A stretch of 55,476 nt of DNA from Caballeronia pedi (GTDB lineage Bacteria > Pseudomonadota > Gammaproteobacteria > Burkholderiales > Burkholderiaceae): assembly GCF_001544915.2 (NCBI RefSeq), contig NZ_FCOE02000047.1, positions 1 through 55,476 on the forward strand, written 5' to 3'. The position numbers and the translations under genes were made by a program. Position 1 is the stretch's first letter. Every line of letters starts with the position of its first letter. The notes under the pieces are model-generated. The model was not told where the DNA came from, did no database searches, and worked only from the letters and a program-made list of their open reading frames with translations. This document shows, piece by piece, positions 34,981 through 43,310 of this stretch.

Positions 34981-37299
34981 TCAGGGTTCGCGCGGCGTGC
35001 CATTCACCTCGACGATATGAACCGGAATGGACTTCGCGCCGGGCACCTTGCTTTCCTTCGCGCAGTGCCAAAGCGGCAGCAACGGATTGCACTCGGGATA
35101 ATAGCCGGCGATGCATCCTTCCGGTATGTCATACGGATGAATCTGCAGGCCGCCGACGCGCCGCTCGAAACCATCATCGGCAATGGTGCGCAGCGTGATG
35201 CGGTCGCCCTTCGCGAGACCGTGGCGTGCCATGTCGGCGTCGGACATGAAGATCACCATGCGACCGCCCTTAACCCCGCGAAAACGGTCGTCGTGGCTAT
35301 AGATCGTCGTGTTGAACTGACTGTCGCTGCGCAGTGTCATGAGGCGCAGCGCATCCGGCTCCCGCACGGGCATGTCCGGATCTTCGCCCAGCGTTTCCGG
35401 TACGGCGAATTCCGCCTTGCCGCTCTTCGTCTGCCACTTGCGCTCGCGCGCGGGGAGATCGCGGGGGAAGCCGCCGGGCGTCCACATCCTTTCGTTGAAG
35501 TTGTGGAAGGTCTCGGGATAGGTCTTCGCGATTTCCTCGCGTACGAGCGCATAGTCATTGCGCCAGCGATCCCAGTCGACGGTCGATCGATCGCCAAGCG
35601 TGTGCTTCGCCAGTTCCGCGACGATATACGGCTCCGAACGCGCATCGGGCGAAGCCGGTTCGGCCATGCCGCGCGAGCCGTGAATGCAGCCGGTGCTGTC
35701 TTCCATCGACACCGCCTGCGCGCCGCTCGCTTGCGTATCGATCTCGATGCGGCTCAGGCACGGCAGAATGTACGACTTCTCGCCGTGCACGAGATGACTG
35801 CGATTGAGCTTCGTCGCGACATTGACTGTGAGCTTGAGGCCGCGCCACGCCGGCTCGATGCGCATGCGGTCCGGCACAGAGCGCACGAGATTGCCGCCGA
35901 GATTGATGACCGCGCTGACCTTGCCATCGAGCATCGCCTCGAACGTCTCGACGATGTTCATGCCTTTGTCACGCGGCGGCTCGAAGCTGAACTGGCTCGC
36001 GAGCTTGTCGAGCGGCGCGAGCTCCGGCTTCTCCGTGATGCCGACCGTGCGCTGCCCCTGCACGTTCGAATGCCCGCGCACCGGCGACGGTCCCGCGCCC
36101 GGCTTGCCAATATTGCCGCGTAGAAATAGCAGATTGCACAGCATGCGCACGTTCTGCACGCCCTGCCTGTGCTGCGTGATGCCCATGCCGTAGTGCGCCA
36201 TCACCGCGTTCGCGCGCATGTATTCGCGAGCGGCGGCTTCGAGATCGGCGCGCGGCAATCCCGATACGCGCTCGATATCGTCCCACGATGCCGCGCGTGC
36301 GTAATCCGCAAAAGCATCGAACCCCACGGTATGCGTTTCGATGAAGTCGACATCGAGCACGCGCGGCTCGCCCTGTTCCTTCGCGCGATCATCGGCTTGA
36401 ATGACGAGCTTGCAGATGCCGAGCAACGCGGCCGTATCGCCGCCCGTCTTCACTTGATGATATTGCGTGCTGATGAGCGTATGCGCGGGCGTCATCATCT
36501 CGAGCGGCGATTGCGGATTGGAGAACTTCAGCAAGCCCGGCTCGCGCAACGGATTGAAGGTGATGATCGGCACGCCGCGCTTTCTCGCGTCCTGCAACTG
36601 ATGCAGCATGCGCGGGCTATTGGTCCCGACGTTCTGTCCGAAGAAGAACATGAGGTCGGTCTTCTCGAAGTCGTCGAGCCTGACGGTGCCGACGCCCGCG
36701 CCGATCGCTTCCTTCAGTCCGACGCTCGTGCTCTCATGGCACATGTTCGAACTGTCGGGCAGATTGTTGGTGCCGTACATGCGCGCGAAAAGCTGGTACA
36801 TGTAAGAGGTTTCCAGCGATGCTCTGCCCGATGCGTAGAGCGCGACGCGCTTCGGATCGAGCGCGCGCAATTCTCGGGCAATGTCTTCGAAGGCCTCTTG
36901 CCACGTGACGCTCACGTACTTGTCCGTGGCTACGTCGTAGCGCAGTGGCGCTGTGAGACGTCCCGCTTCTTCGAGGTCGTGATCATGCCACGCGCATAAC
37001 TCCGTCACCGTATGAAGCTCGAAGAATTGCGGCGTCATGCGCTTCGCGGTCAGATCCCACGCTGTCGCCTTCGCGCCGCTCTCGCAGAACTCGAAGGTGT
37101 GCGGATCGGCGGGCTTCGCCCACGAGCAGCTCACGCACGCGAAGCCTTCGGGCTTGTTCTGCTTGAGAAGGAGGGTGCTGACCTTCAGCGGCACTTTCTC
37201 GTGAATGAGCGCGCCCGCGACGGCCGTGAGGGAACCCCATCCGCCTGACGAATAGGGATATGCAGGGTTGTCTGATTTGGCCACGTCGTTGCCTGGCAT
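34981..37299 (-). CDS. FdhF/YdeP-family molybdopterin oxidoreductase
   Basis: A 772-residue molybdopterin enzyme of the FdhF/YdeP type (formate-dehydrogenase-like, cytoplasmic, linked to acid resistance in E. coli). N-terminal Cys residues in CVSCSW and FEFCES could hold an iron-sulfur cluster. Molybdopterin-domain segments include NMCHESTSVGLKEAIGAGVG, DLMFFFGQNVGTNSPRM, GITQHRQGVQNVRMLCNLLF and KPGAGPSPVRGHSNVQGQRT. The C-terminal domain ends with YYPECNPLLPLWHCAKESKV. The start could instead be a GTG seven codons in (VAKSDNP), which has an AGG upstream. A decayed copy of its 3' end lies at 47414-47625. Confidence 0.9.
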   Translation of the reverse strand: MPGNDVAKSDNPAYPYSSGGWGSLTAVAGALIHEKVPLKVSTLLLKQNKPEGFACVSCSWAKPADPHTFEFCESGAKATAWDLTAKRMTPQFFELHTVTELCAWHDHDLEEAGRLTAPLRYDVATDKYVSVTWQEAFEDIARELRALDPKRVALYASGRASLETSYMYQLFARMYGTNNLPDSSNMCHESTSVGLKEAIGAGVGTVRLDDFEKTDLMFFFGQNVGTNSPRMLHQLQDARKRGVPIITFNPLREPGLLKFSNPQSPLEMMTPAHTLISTQYHQVKTGGDTAALLGICKLVIQADDRAKEQGEPRVLDVDFIETHTVGFDAFADYARAASWDDIERVSGLPRADLEAAAREYMRANAVMAHYGMGITQHRQGVQNVRMLCNLLFLRGNIGKPGAGPSPVRGHSNVQGQRTVGITEKPELAPLDKLASQFSFEPPRDKGMNIVETFEAMLDGKVSAVINLGGNLVRSVPDRMRIEPAWRGLKLTVNVATKLNRSHLVHGEKSYILPCLSRIEIDTQASGAQAVSMEDSTGCIHGSRGMAEPASPDARSEPYIVAELAKHTLGDRSTVDWDRWRNDYALVREEIAKTYPETFHNFNERMWTPGGFPRDLPARERKWQTKSGKAEFAVPETLGEDPDMPVREPDALRLMTLRSDSQFNTTIYSHDDRFRGVKGGRMVIFMSDADMARHGLAKGDRITLRTIADDGFERRVGGLQIHPYDIPEGCIAGYYPECNPLLPLWHCAKESKVPGAKSIPVHIVEVNGTPREP

Positions 37300-37754
37300 G
37301 TTATGGATGTCGTCGATATGTTCGCTACACGTACGAGCAATCTGCGTACCCTTTCAGTCGGTTTTCGCGGGCGCGGCCGGGCGTCGCCAAAGATCGCTTG
37401 AGCAGCGTACACATCCGGCGCCTATCCAGCGTTAGGAGAAGCGCGGTGCTCAGAACCCCGAGATCGACTATGCAACAAAGCGAACTGAGTCCGGCGCATG
37501 GCATTCACCACCGATCAACCTCGATTCCACCGGAGAGGCGCATCAACGTCCCTTGCGGAGGAACAGTTCAGCGCGCCCGCTTACCGGCTTAAGAAAGAAG
37601 CAGGCAGCCCCGACGGTTGCTGCCGCGATTGCTGGATCCCCGCGCCGACGGAACGAATCGCGCGCCCGATGCGCAATCGGACACCAAGCCAGGCACGTCG
37701 CCGGGCCCGCCGAGCGAGCGCGACCGCAACGAGTCGCCGGATTGTATCGTCCAG
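37300..37754. repeat. FdhF upstream region and duplicated segment
   Basis: The right part (about 37500-37754) is homologous to 21120-21378, the region downstream of the other DUF2252 gene, with shared strings such as CATCAACGTCCCT. It holds no gene but is part of the duplicated unit. The left part should contain the fdhF promoter. Confidence 0.55.
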
Positions 37755-38966
37755 TCAAGTTCCGGTCGCGTAACGCCGACAATGCTCGAGGTACCCCGCC
37801 TCATGGCTGCTCACCAATTGGACGATGCTGTTCCAAAGCCATAGCGGCGCGTCGATGGTCTTCGATCGATTGCGACCGAGTTCCGTTTGCCACACTCGCT
37901 TCGTCGCGTCGTCCATCTGCCGCGCATGAGCCTTACCCACGACAGCCGCGAGATAGTGCGCGACGTGCATCGCGTCATCCTTGCCGAGTTGCTCAATCTC
38001 GAGCTTCATGTCCTGCGGCAACAACTCGCGGATCACCACGCCACGATCGAGCAGGCGTGCTGCGCGCATCCGCTCACCGAGATACGGCGACAAGTTTCGG
38101 GCACCTTCGAGGACACGCAACGCGTTGTCGCGCGGCATCGCCACGTCGTCATAACGGGGCGCTGCGGCCTTCACCCCTTCTTTGATGTCCATCAGACACA
38201 GGTCGTCGCCTTTCACGACGCCGCCATCGACATCGAGCAGGACCGCATAGCGCAGACGGCCAAGCGAACTGCAACCCTTCACCCAATACGCCGCGTCCAG
38301 CACAACGACGTCGCCCGAGTTTCTGCGGCCCTTCAGGCTGGTCGGCAGACTCGCAATGGCATTGTCGGCGAAAAGCGCTTCGATCGCCTTTCGCTCTTCT
38401 CTGCCAAGGGGCCAGAACCGCTTTCCCAAGGGAATCGCCGGGTGCAGATCGTCGATGCGCTCACGCGCGAGGTGCTGCCACGATCGGCGCACGGCTTCCT
38501 TCATCGTTACGTGAACTGGCTCGGGACGTCTGATGTCGATGACCTCATCTACAAACGCGGATTCATATCCGGCAGCCAACGCCTCGATCATTCGCACGAC
38601 GTTCAGGCCGGACAATGACGACCCGCGCGCAGCCGTCGCGAGCGATAAGCCCAGGCGGACGACGTCGTGCACGGGATTGCCGATCACCGTCTGATCAAGA
38701 TCGCGAATCTGGATCTCCACTTTGCCTTTCGCATTGGCTATCGGACCGAGATTGCCGGTGTGGCAGTCGCCGCAAATCCAGATCGCCGGGCCGTGAGGCA
38801 GCGAATCTCCGTTCGCCTCGATGACCCACTCATAGAATCGTTCTGTATTGCCCCGGACATACGCGTGCGGCGAGCGCGCCATCTTGCAACGGCGTAGTTC
38901 GGTCAGAAGCGCCTGTCGGTCATCGGGCGCGGGCATCCGCTTATTCGCTTTGCTGTTCGTGCTCAT
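37755..38966 (-). CDS. DUF2252 family protein, copy 2
   Basis: A 403-residue near-duplicate of the protein at 21379-22590, with the same length and the same core IWICGDCHTGNLGP and IQIRDLDQTVIGNPVHDVVR. Differences are scattered substitutions, for example FVDEVIDIRRPEP against FADVVIDSKRPEP. The frame is open to 39110, but MSTNSKANKRM is chosen by alignment with copy 1. Both copies have intact frames, so duplication was followed by purifying selection or is recent. Confidence 0.87.
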   Translation of the reverse strand: MSTNSKANKRMPAPDDRQALLTELRRCKMARSPHAYVRGNTERFYEWVIEANGDSLPHGPAIWICGDCHTGNLGPIANAKGKVEIQIRDLDQTVIGNPVHDVVRLGLSLATAARGSSLSGLNVVRMIEALAAGYESAFVDEVIDIRRPEPVHVTMKEAVRRSWQHLARERIDDLHPAIPLGKRFWPLGREERKAIEALFADNAIASLPTSLKGRRNSGDVVVLDAAYWVKGCSSLGRLRYAVLLDVDGGVVKGDDLCLMDIKEGVKAAAPRYDDVAMPRDNALRVLEGARNLSPYLGERMRAARLLDRGVVIRELLPQDMKLEIEQLGKDDAMHVAHYLAAVVGKAHARQMDDATKRVWQTELGRNRSKTIDAPLWLWNSIVQLVSSHEAGYLEHCRRYATGT

Positions 38967-39292
38967 ATCGTTTGCCGTGGGTGGTCGCCAAGCAGAGCAG
39001 GAGCTGTGCCGTTGTCTTCCAAACGGCTTACGCGACCGGCAAAGGCTCGATGACCCGAGGAAATTCATGCACGCGTCCGTCAACGCGTCGCAATGAGCGA
39101 CTGCACGCACATGCGCACCGCATCGAACCGCCCGATGCGTCGAGGGCGTCTTCCTGTGATCGTCAATCTGGCTTGAGTCGCTGAAACGGTCCGTTTCGAA
39201 AAGGGCCGACGGATATTGACGCGAGCATCACCTGCGCCCCTGCCACGGCATCGCGATTGCTGAAATGCCGCATCCTCGCCTCGGAGCCGATC
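38967..39292. other. Gap between DUF2252 and royal-jelly-like gene
   Basis: About 325 bp of divergent promoter region. The first 60 or so bases match the upstream of DUF2252 copy 1. No gene seen. Confidence 0.35.
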
Positions 39293-40420
39293 ATGCGACC
39301 GCTCGTCAGAACCCTTCTCGCCCTTTGCCTCGCCGCCCTCCCGCCGATGGGCGGCGCACAGGAATCCGCCAACAGACACGATCGGCAAAGCGGCGATGCC
39401 CGGCTGCAGCTCATTGCGACGTTCGAGCATCAAGTGACCGGCGTCACTGTGACGCCCGATGGCCGCACCTTCGTCAACTTCCCGCGCTGGACGGAAGACG
39501 CGCCGATATCCGTCGCCGAGCTCGGCAGCACTGGCGACCTGCGTCCCTATCCCGATGTCGAGTGGAATAGCTGGCGCAATTCGCGCCGCGATGAAGTCAC
39601 ACCGCAGGATCATTGGGTCTGTGTGCAATCCGTCGTCGCAGATAAACGCGGCAATCTCTGGGTCATCGATCCGGGTGCGCCGGCTCAGTCGCTGGTCGTG
39701 CCGGGCGCGCCGAAGCTCGTGCAGATCGACCTTGCGTCGAACCGCGTCGCGCATGTCTATTCCTTTGACGAAACGATCGCACCGCAAGGCAGTTATCTCA
39801 ACGATGTGCGCATCAGTCCCGACGGCCGCTTCGTCTATGTCACCGACTCTGGCGTGCGCGGCGCGATCGTCGTGGTCGATACGACGTCCGGCTCAGCGCG
39901 CCGCGTGCTTGACGGCGATTCGAGCACGCAGGCCGACAAGAGCGTGACCGTCAAAGTCGACGGCAAGCCGCTGCAGCAGACCGATGGACGGCGCGTAAGT
40001 TTCTCGGCAGACGGGCTCGCGCTGACGCCCGATGGGCGCTATCTGTACTGGCAGGCGGTGAAGGGCAAGACACTCTACCGCATCGCGACAGACGCGCTTC
40101 AAAACACGCAGTTGACCGCGCGGCAGGTCTCGACGCGCGTCGAACCTGTCGGCATCGATGGTCCCGCAGACGGTCTCTGGTTCGACGAACGCGGGCGGCT
40201 TTATGTGTCCTCGGTCGAACATCACGCGATCCGCGTGCGCGACGGCGAGCGCTTCACCACCCTCTTGCGCGATAAGCGCCTGGTCTGGCCCGACACGTTC
40301 TCGGAAGGCGCGGATGGCACGATCTACGTCACCGACTCCCGGATTCCCGACATGAGCTGGTTCGACCCGCAAAGCCCCATCGCGTTACCGACGCGGCTCT
40401 ATGCGATCAGGGCACGTTAG
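39293..40420 (+). CDS. Major royal jelly protein/yellow-like beta-propeller, exported
   Basis: A 375-residue exported protein. Signal peptide MRPLVRTLLALCLAALPPMG with cleavage after GGA. The mature domain is a six-bladed propeller of the MRJP/yellow family, related to SMP-30: TVTPDGRTFVNFPRW, VVADKRGNLWVIDPG, SYLNDVRISPDGRFVYVTDS, GLALTPDGRYLYWQAV, DTFSEGADGTIYVTDSRIPD. Such bacterial proteins are called gluconolactonase-like or dopachrome-tautomerase-like, but activity is unproven. It lies between the DUF2252 gene and the Gfo/Idh gene, and the first locus lacks it. Confidence 0.85.
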   Translation: MRPLVRTLLALCLAALPPMGGAQESANRHDRQSGDARLQLIATFEHQVTGVTVTPDGRTFVNFPRWTEDAPISVAELGSTGDLRPYPDVEWNSWRNSRRDEVTPQDHWVCVQSVVADKRGNLWVIDPGAPAQSLVVPGAPKLVQIDLASNRVAHVYSFDETIAPQGSYLNDVRISPDGRFVYVTDSGVRGAIVVVDTTSGSARRVLDGDSSTQADKSVTVKVDGKPLQQTDGRRVSFSADGLALTPDGRYLYWQAVKGKTLYRIATDALQNTQLTARQVSTRVEPVGIDGPADGLWFDERGRLYVSSVEHHAIRVRDGERFTTLLRDKRLVWPDTFSEGADGTIYVTDSRIPDMSWFDPQSPIALPTRLYAIRAR

Positions 40421-40439
40421 CGGTCGTCGTCTTTGTCGG

Positions 40440-40658
40440 TTAGCTGACGAAGACGATCTCCTGGACAAATGAACTGATGCAAGTGAAATGAGCGATCCGC
40501 CCGATCCGCAAGTGAAGAAGCACTTGCTCGAGTCCGTGGACTTTCCTGCCGTCCTTCTGCTCACCGACGACTGTCGTGCGGCTCGCCTCAGGTCCATTGC
40601 GCTTCAGGTCGATGATGCGGCGGATGGCGCCCTGCTTATTGGTGAAGTATTGGTTCAT
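40440..40658 (-). CDS. Small conserved protein, MNQYFT family, copy 2
   Basis: A 72-residue protein aligned with 11401-11604: MNQYFTNKQGAIRRIIDLKR, TTVVGEQKDGRKVHGLEQVL. The C-terminal 15 residues differ. The short sequences before both starts are alike (GCGCCT then TC then ATG), and neither has a strong Shine-Dalgarno. Function unknown. It converges on the royal-jelly-like gene. Confidence 0.6.
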   Translation of the reverse strand: MNQYFTNKQGAIRRIIDLKRNGPEASRTTVVGEQKDGRKVHGLEQVLLHLRIGRIAHFTCISSFVQEIVFVS

Positions 40659-40768
40659 GAAGGCGCGCGTGCGTTGTCGTGCGGCGATCGTAGCGCGGCG
40701 TGCCTTAAGCGAATGTTATGCAGGATACGTTGACGCGCGATCCACGCAACGCTGCACGAGCCGACGCC

Positions 40769-41085
40769 TCAACAGCTCCGCATGACTCCCGCGAGTTCGG
40801 CTGCGGTAACGGGCTTGCGCAGATAACCATCGAATTGACGCGATGATTCCATGTCGAATCCACGTGTACCGTTCACGGCGACGATGCATGCTTCGGTCGA
40901 TGCACCCGCGCAGCGAATGTATTCACAAAGCTTGCGTCCATCGATATCGGGCAGGCCGATATCCATGAAAACGGCGTCTTAGCGCGTCTGGCCTCCCGTG
41001 CGTGGCGCCTCGCCGCCGGTACGTGCAACGTCCGCATGACAGCCGAGCGATGCGGCCAGTTCAGCGAAGGCCGCCGCACGTCTTT
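40769..41085 (-). pseudogene. Receiver-domain fragment with ochre codon, copy 1
   Basis: Read on the minus strand: AAAFAELAASLGCHADVART, a TAA (40980-40982 region), then DAVFMDIGLPDIDGRKLCEY with the phospho-acceptor Asp, ending GYLRKPVTAAELAGVMRSC. The related copy at 54473 has TAC where this one has TAA. The N-terminal beta1 and acidic pair are missing. Only a 66-residue C-terminal piece could be made from the internal ATG. Confidence 0.7.
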
Positions 41086-41540
41086 TTCGGATGCCTCGTT
41101 TCACCATGACGTGTGCCCCCGGAATGCCTGCGCCCGACAACGCCGCTTCCGCACCGCAACACATCGGCGACGTGGCATAACCGTTGTTCAGAAATACGAC
41201 GCAATCCCCGTCCGATGCAGAAGAGCAGACATCCAAAATGAACCCTCCGATCCCGTCGAGCGCGCGGACGACCGTCGGAAAACGCTCGGTGAGGCGATGT
41301 AGAAGAGAACGCGGCGGCACCATCGAGCAGCGTGAGCACGGCAACATCGACGTGAGCCTTGTGCCGAAGGGCAAGGAACATCCCGACGACGGCCCGTACG
41401 CACCTTAACACGGTCACGTCGATCCGGATCACGCACCCGCGAGCCGCAGCGGCAGACCAGGCCAGTCCGACAACGATGCCTAGCCTTACGCCGGGAACGT
41501 CACGCATCGCGGGAAACACTTACGGGCAACGGAGCACAAG
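41086..41540. other. Unassigned stretch upstream of the receiver fragment
   Basis: The minus strand has protein-like segments in two frames (FILDVCSSASDGDCVVFLNN; AHVDVAVLTLLDGAAAF), possibly from the partner of the broken receiver, but I cannot name a family. Confidence 0.25.
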
Positions 41541-41742
41541 ATGAACCCCGATCAGAAGGAAGGTATCAAGGAACAGGTTTAAGGTTGGACAGACTCGGCT
41601 ATCAAAACCGTCACCGGAAACGAAGACCGCAAGGTGAAGGGTGATGTCGAGATGACTAATGGCGCGAATCGCAAGGATCACGGCGATCAAGCAGACCATC
41701 GGAAAAAGCGTCGAGGACCCCGGAGAGCCGACCAATCGGTAA
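41541..41742 (+). pseudogene. CsbD-family gene with ochre codon and frameshift
   Basis: MNPDQKEGIKEQV, then TAA at 41580-41582 where Lys (AAA) is expected, then GWTDSAIKTVTGNEDRKVKG in the same frame. Near the end the frame shifts and finishes IKQTIGKSVEDPGEPTNR with TAA. The Lys/Gly/Glu pattern and TGNxxxKxxG core are CsbD-type. Two lesions in about 65 codons; it should not be made. Confidence 0.7.
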
Positions 41743-41903
41743 CTTTCGCCGGGCCTCGACGACGCGGAAGAGCTCGCTTCCAACTCGCCTCGCCAGCAGT
41801 CGACAAGCCGACGGCACAGTCAATGCTGAGGCTGTCGCAACACCGCGACGGCCGATTTTCACCGGACGGCGCTGCCGCATCACGCCTATCCCTGGAGCTT
41901 CTG

Positions 41904-43217
41904 ATGCCTGTCCACAACGATCCTACGCTTGAATCCGAATCGACTTCCACGCCGCCAGAAACCGGGCGGCGCTCGTTCTTGTTACGCGGAAGCGCGGGCA
42001 TCGCGGTCGCGCTCACCGCCGCTTCGGCCGGCAGCGCGTGGGCTGCCGGTCCGACGGGCTCCGACGCCAATCAAGTCAGGCTCCCTCTGATTCAGGATCC
42101 GAACACTGAGCAGAAGGAAGAGACGCCGGACGCCAACTTGCCGCCCGACGATCGCATCGGTTATGCGATCGTCGGACTCGGTCGACTGTCGCTCAACCAG
42201 ATTCTGCCAGCGCTCGCGCAGTGCAAGTACTCGAAGGTCTCCGCGCTGGTTTCGGCCGATCGCACGAAGGCGCTGCGCGTCGCGCGCCAGTACGGCGTGC
42301 CGGAGGCTGACATCCACGACTATCAGAGCTTCGAGCGTCTCGCTGACAACCCGCGCGTGCAGGTTGTTTACATCGTCTTACCCAACGGCATGCACAAGGA
42401 ATTTACGTTGCGCGCCGCGAAGATCGGCAAGCACGTGCTCTGCGAAAAACCCATGGCGAACAGCGTCGCCGACTGCCAGACCATGATCGACGTGATGAAG
42501 CGCGCGAACCGCAAACTCATGATCGCATATCGCAGCCAATACGAGCCGATGGATCGCATGGTCGCCAAGATGGTGAAGGACAGGCAACTTGGGCCGCTGC
42601 GCGAGTTCATTGCAGGCAATTCACAGAACGTGAGCGATCCGTCTCAGTGGCGTTTGAAGAAAGCGCTGGCGGGCGGCGGCGCATTGCCCGATATCGGGCT
42701 TTACTGCCTGAATGCCGCGCGCTTTCTATCCGGGGAGGAGCCGCAGGAAGTCATCGCGACGGTGTATCGACCGGAGTCCGATCAGCGCTTCGTCGAAGTG
42801 GAGGCATCCGTGCACTTCATCGTGAGATTTCCAAGCGGACTGACGGCGACGTGTATGTCAAGCTATGCGAGTCACGAGTCGCGTTTCTTCAGGCTTCAGG
42901 GCGCGCAGGGCTGGGTGGAGATGGACCCGGCGTTCGGCTACAACGGATTGCGCATGCGGCACGGTACATTGCTGGACGGCAAGAGCGCGACCACCGAAGT
43001 GCAGATCGATCCGCAGAATCAGTTCGCGCGCGAGATCGATCACATGTCCGTGTGCGTGAAAGATGACATCGTGCCGCACACACCGGGCGAAGAAGGCTTG
43101 CAGGATCAGCGCATCATCGAGGCGATCTACGAATCTGCTCGCACCGGCCGCGCAATCAAGCTCGCTGCACCCGCCGCCCCGACACGCGGCCCTGATCCGC
43201 AGATGGAAGAGTTCTGA
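41904..43217 (+). CDS. Gfo/Idh-family oxidoreductase with Tat signal
   Basis: A 437-residue glucose-fructose-oxidoreductase-like enzyme. It has a twin-arginine signal (GRRSFLLRG, R22-R23, cleavage near AWA at 47), the Rossmann motif VGLGRL near residue 90, the EKP catalytic motif at 181-183 (HVLCEKPMAN), and DIGLYC at 263-268 with the general-acid Tyr. Related periplasmic GFOR enzymes keep NADP(H) bound and are exported folded, which fits Tat. The frame opens at 41634, but the ATG at 41904 follows GGAGCTT and gives the signal peptide. A truncated copy is at 22762-23391. Sugar substrate unknown. Confidence 0.9.
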   Translation: MPVHNDPTLESESTSTPPETGRRSFLLRGSAGIAVALTAASAGSAWAAGPTGSDANQVRLPLIQDPNTEQKEETPDANLPPDDRIGYAIVGLGRLSLNQILPALAQCKYSKVSALVSADRTKALRVARQYGVPEADIHDYQSFERLADNPRVQVVYIVLPNGMHKEFTLRAAKIGKHVLCEKPMANSVADCQTMIDVMKRANRKLMIAYRSQYEPMDRMVAKMVKDRQLGPLREFIAGNSQNVSDPSQWRLKKALAGGGALPDIGLYCLNAARFLSGEEPQEVIATVYRPESDQRFVEVEASVHFIVRFPSGLTATCMSSYASHESRFFRLQGAQGWVEMDPAFGYNGLRMRHGTLLDGKSATTEVQIDPQNQFAREIDHMSVCVKDDIVPHTPGEEGLQDQRIIEAIYESARTGRAIKLAAPAAPTRGPDPQMEEF

Positions 43218-43310
43218 GAAGTTCTGCAGTTCACCCGAACGTCCGCTGCGTACGATCGGCCACTTTTCCGGGCGTACGGAAATCAGCCCATCGAACCGAG
43301 GGAAACCGCG

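Noticed and set aside
35017..36999. Long plus-strand frames opposite fdhF
   Set aside because: Antisense shadows of the FdhF gene.
38967..39110. N-terminal extension of DUF2252 copy 2 to 39110
   Set aside because: Copy 1 cannot be extended in the same way and both align from the ATG at 38966, so the extension is read-through of promoter DNA.
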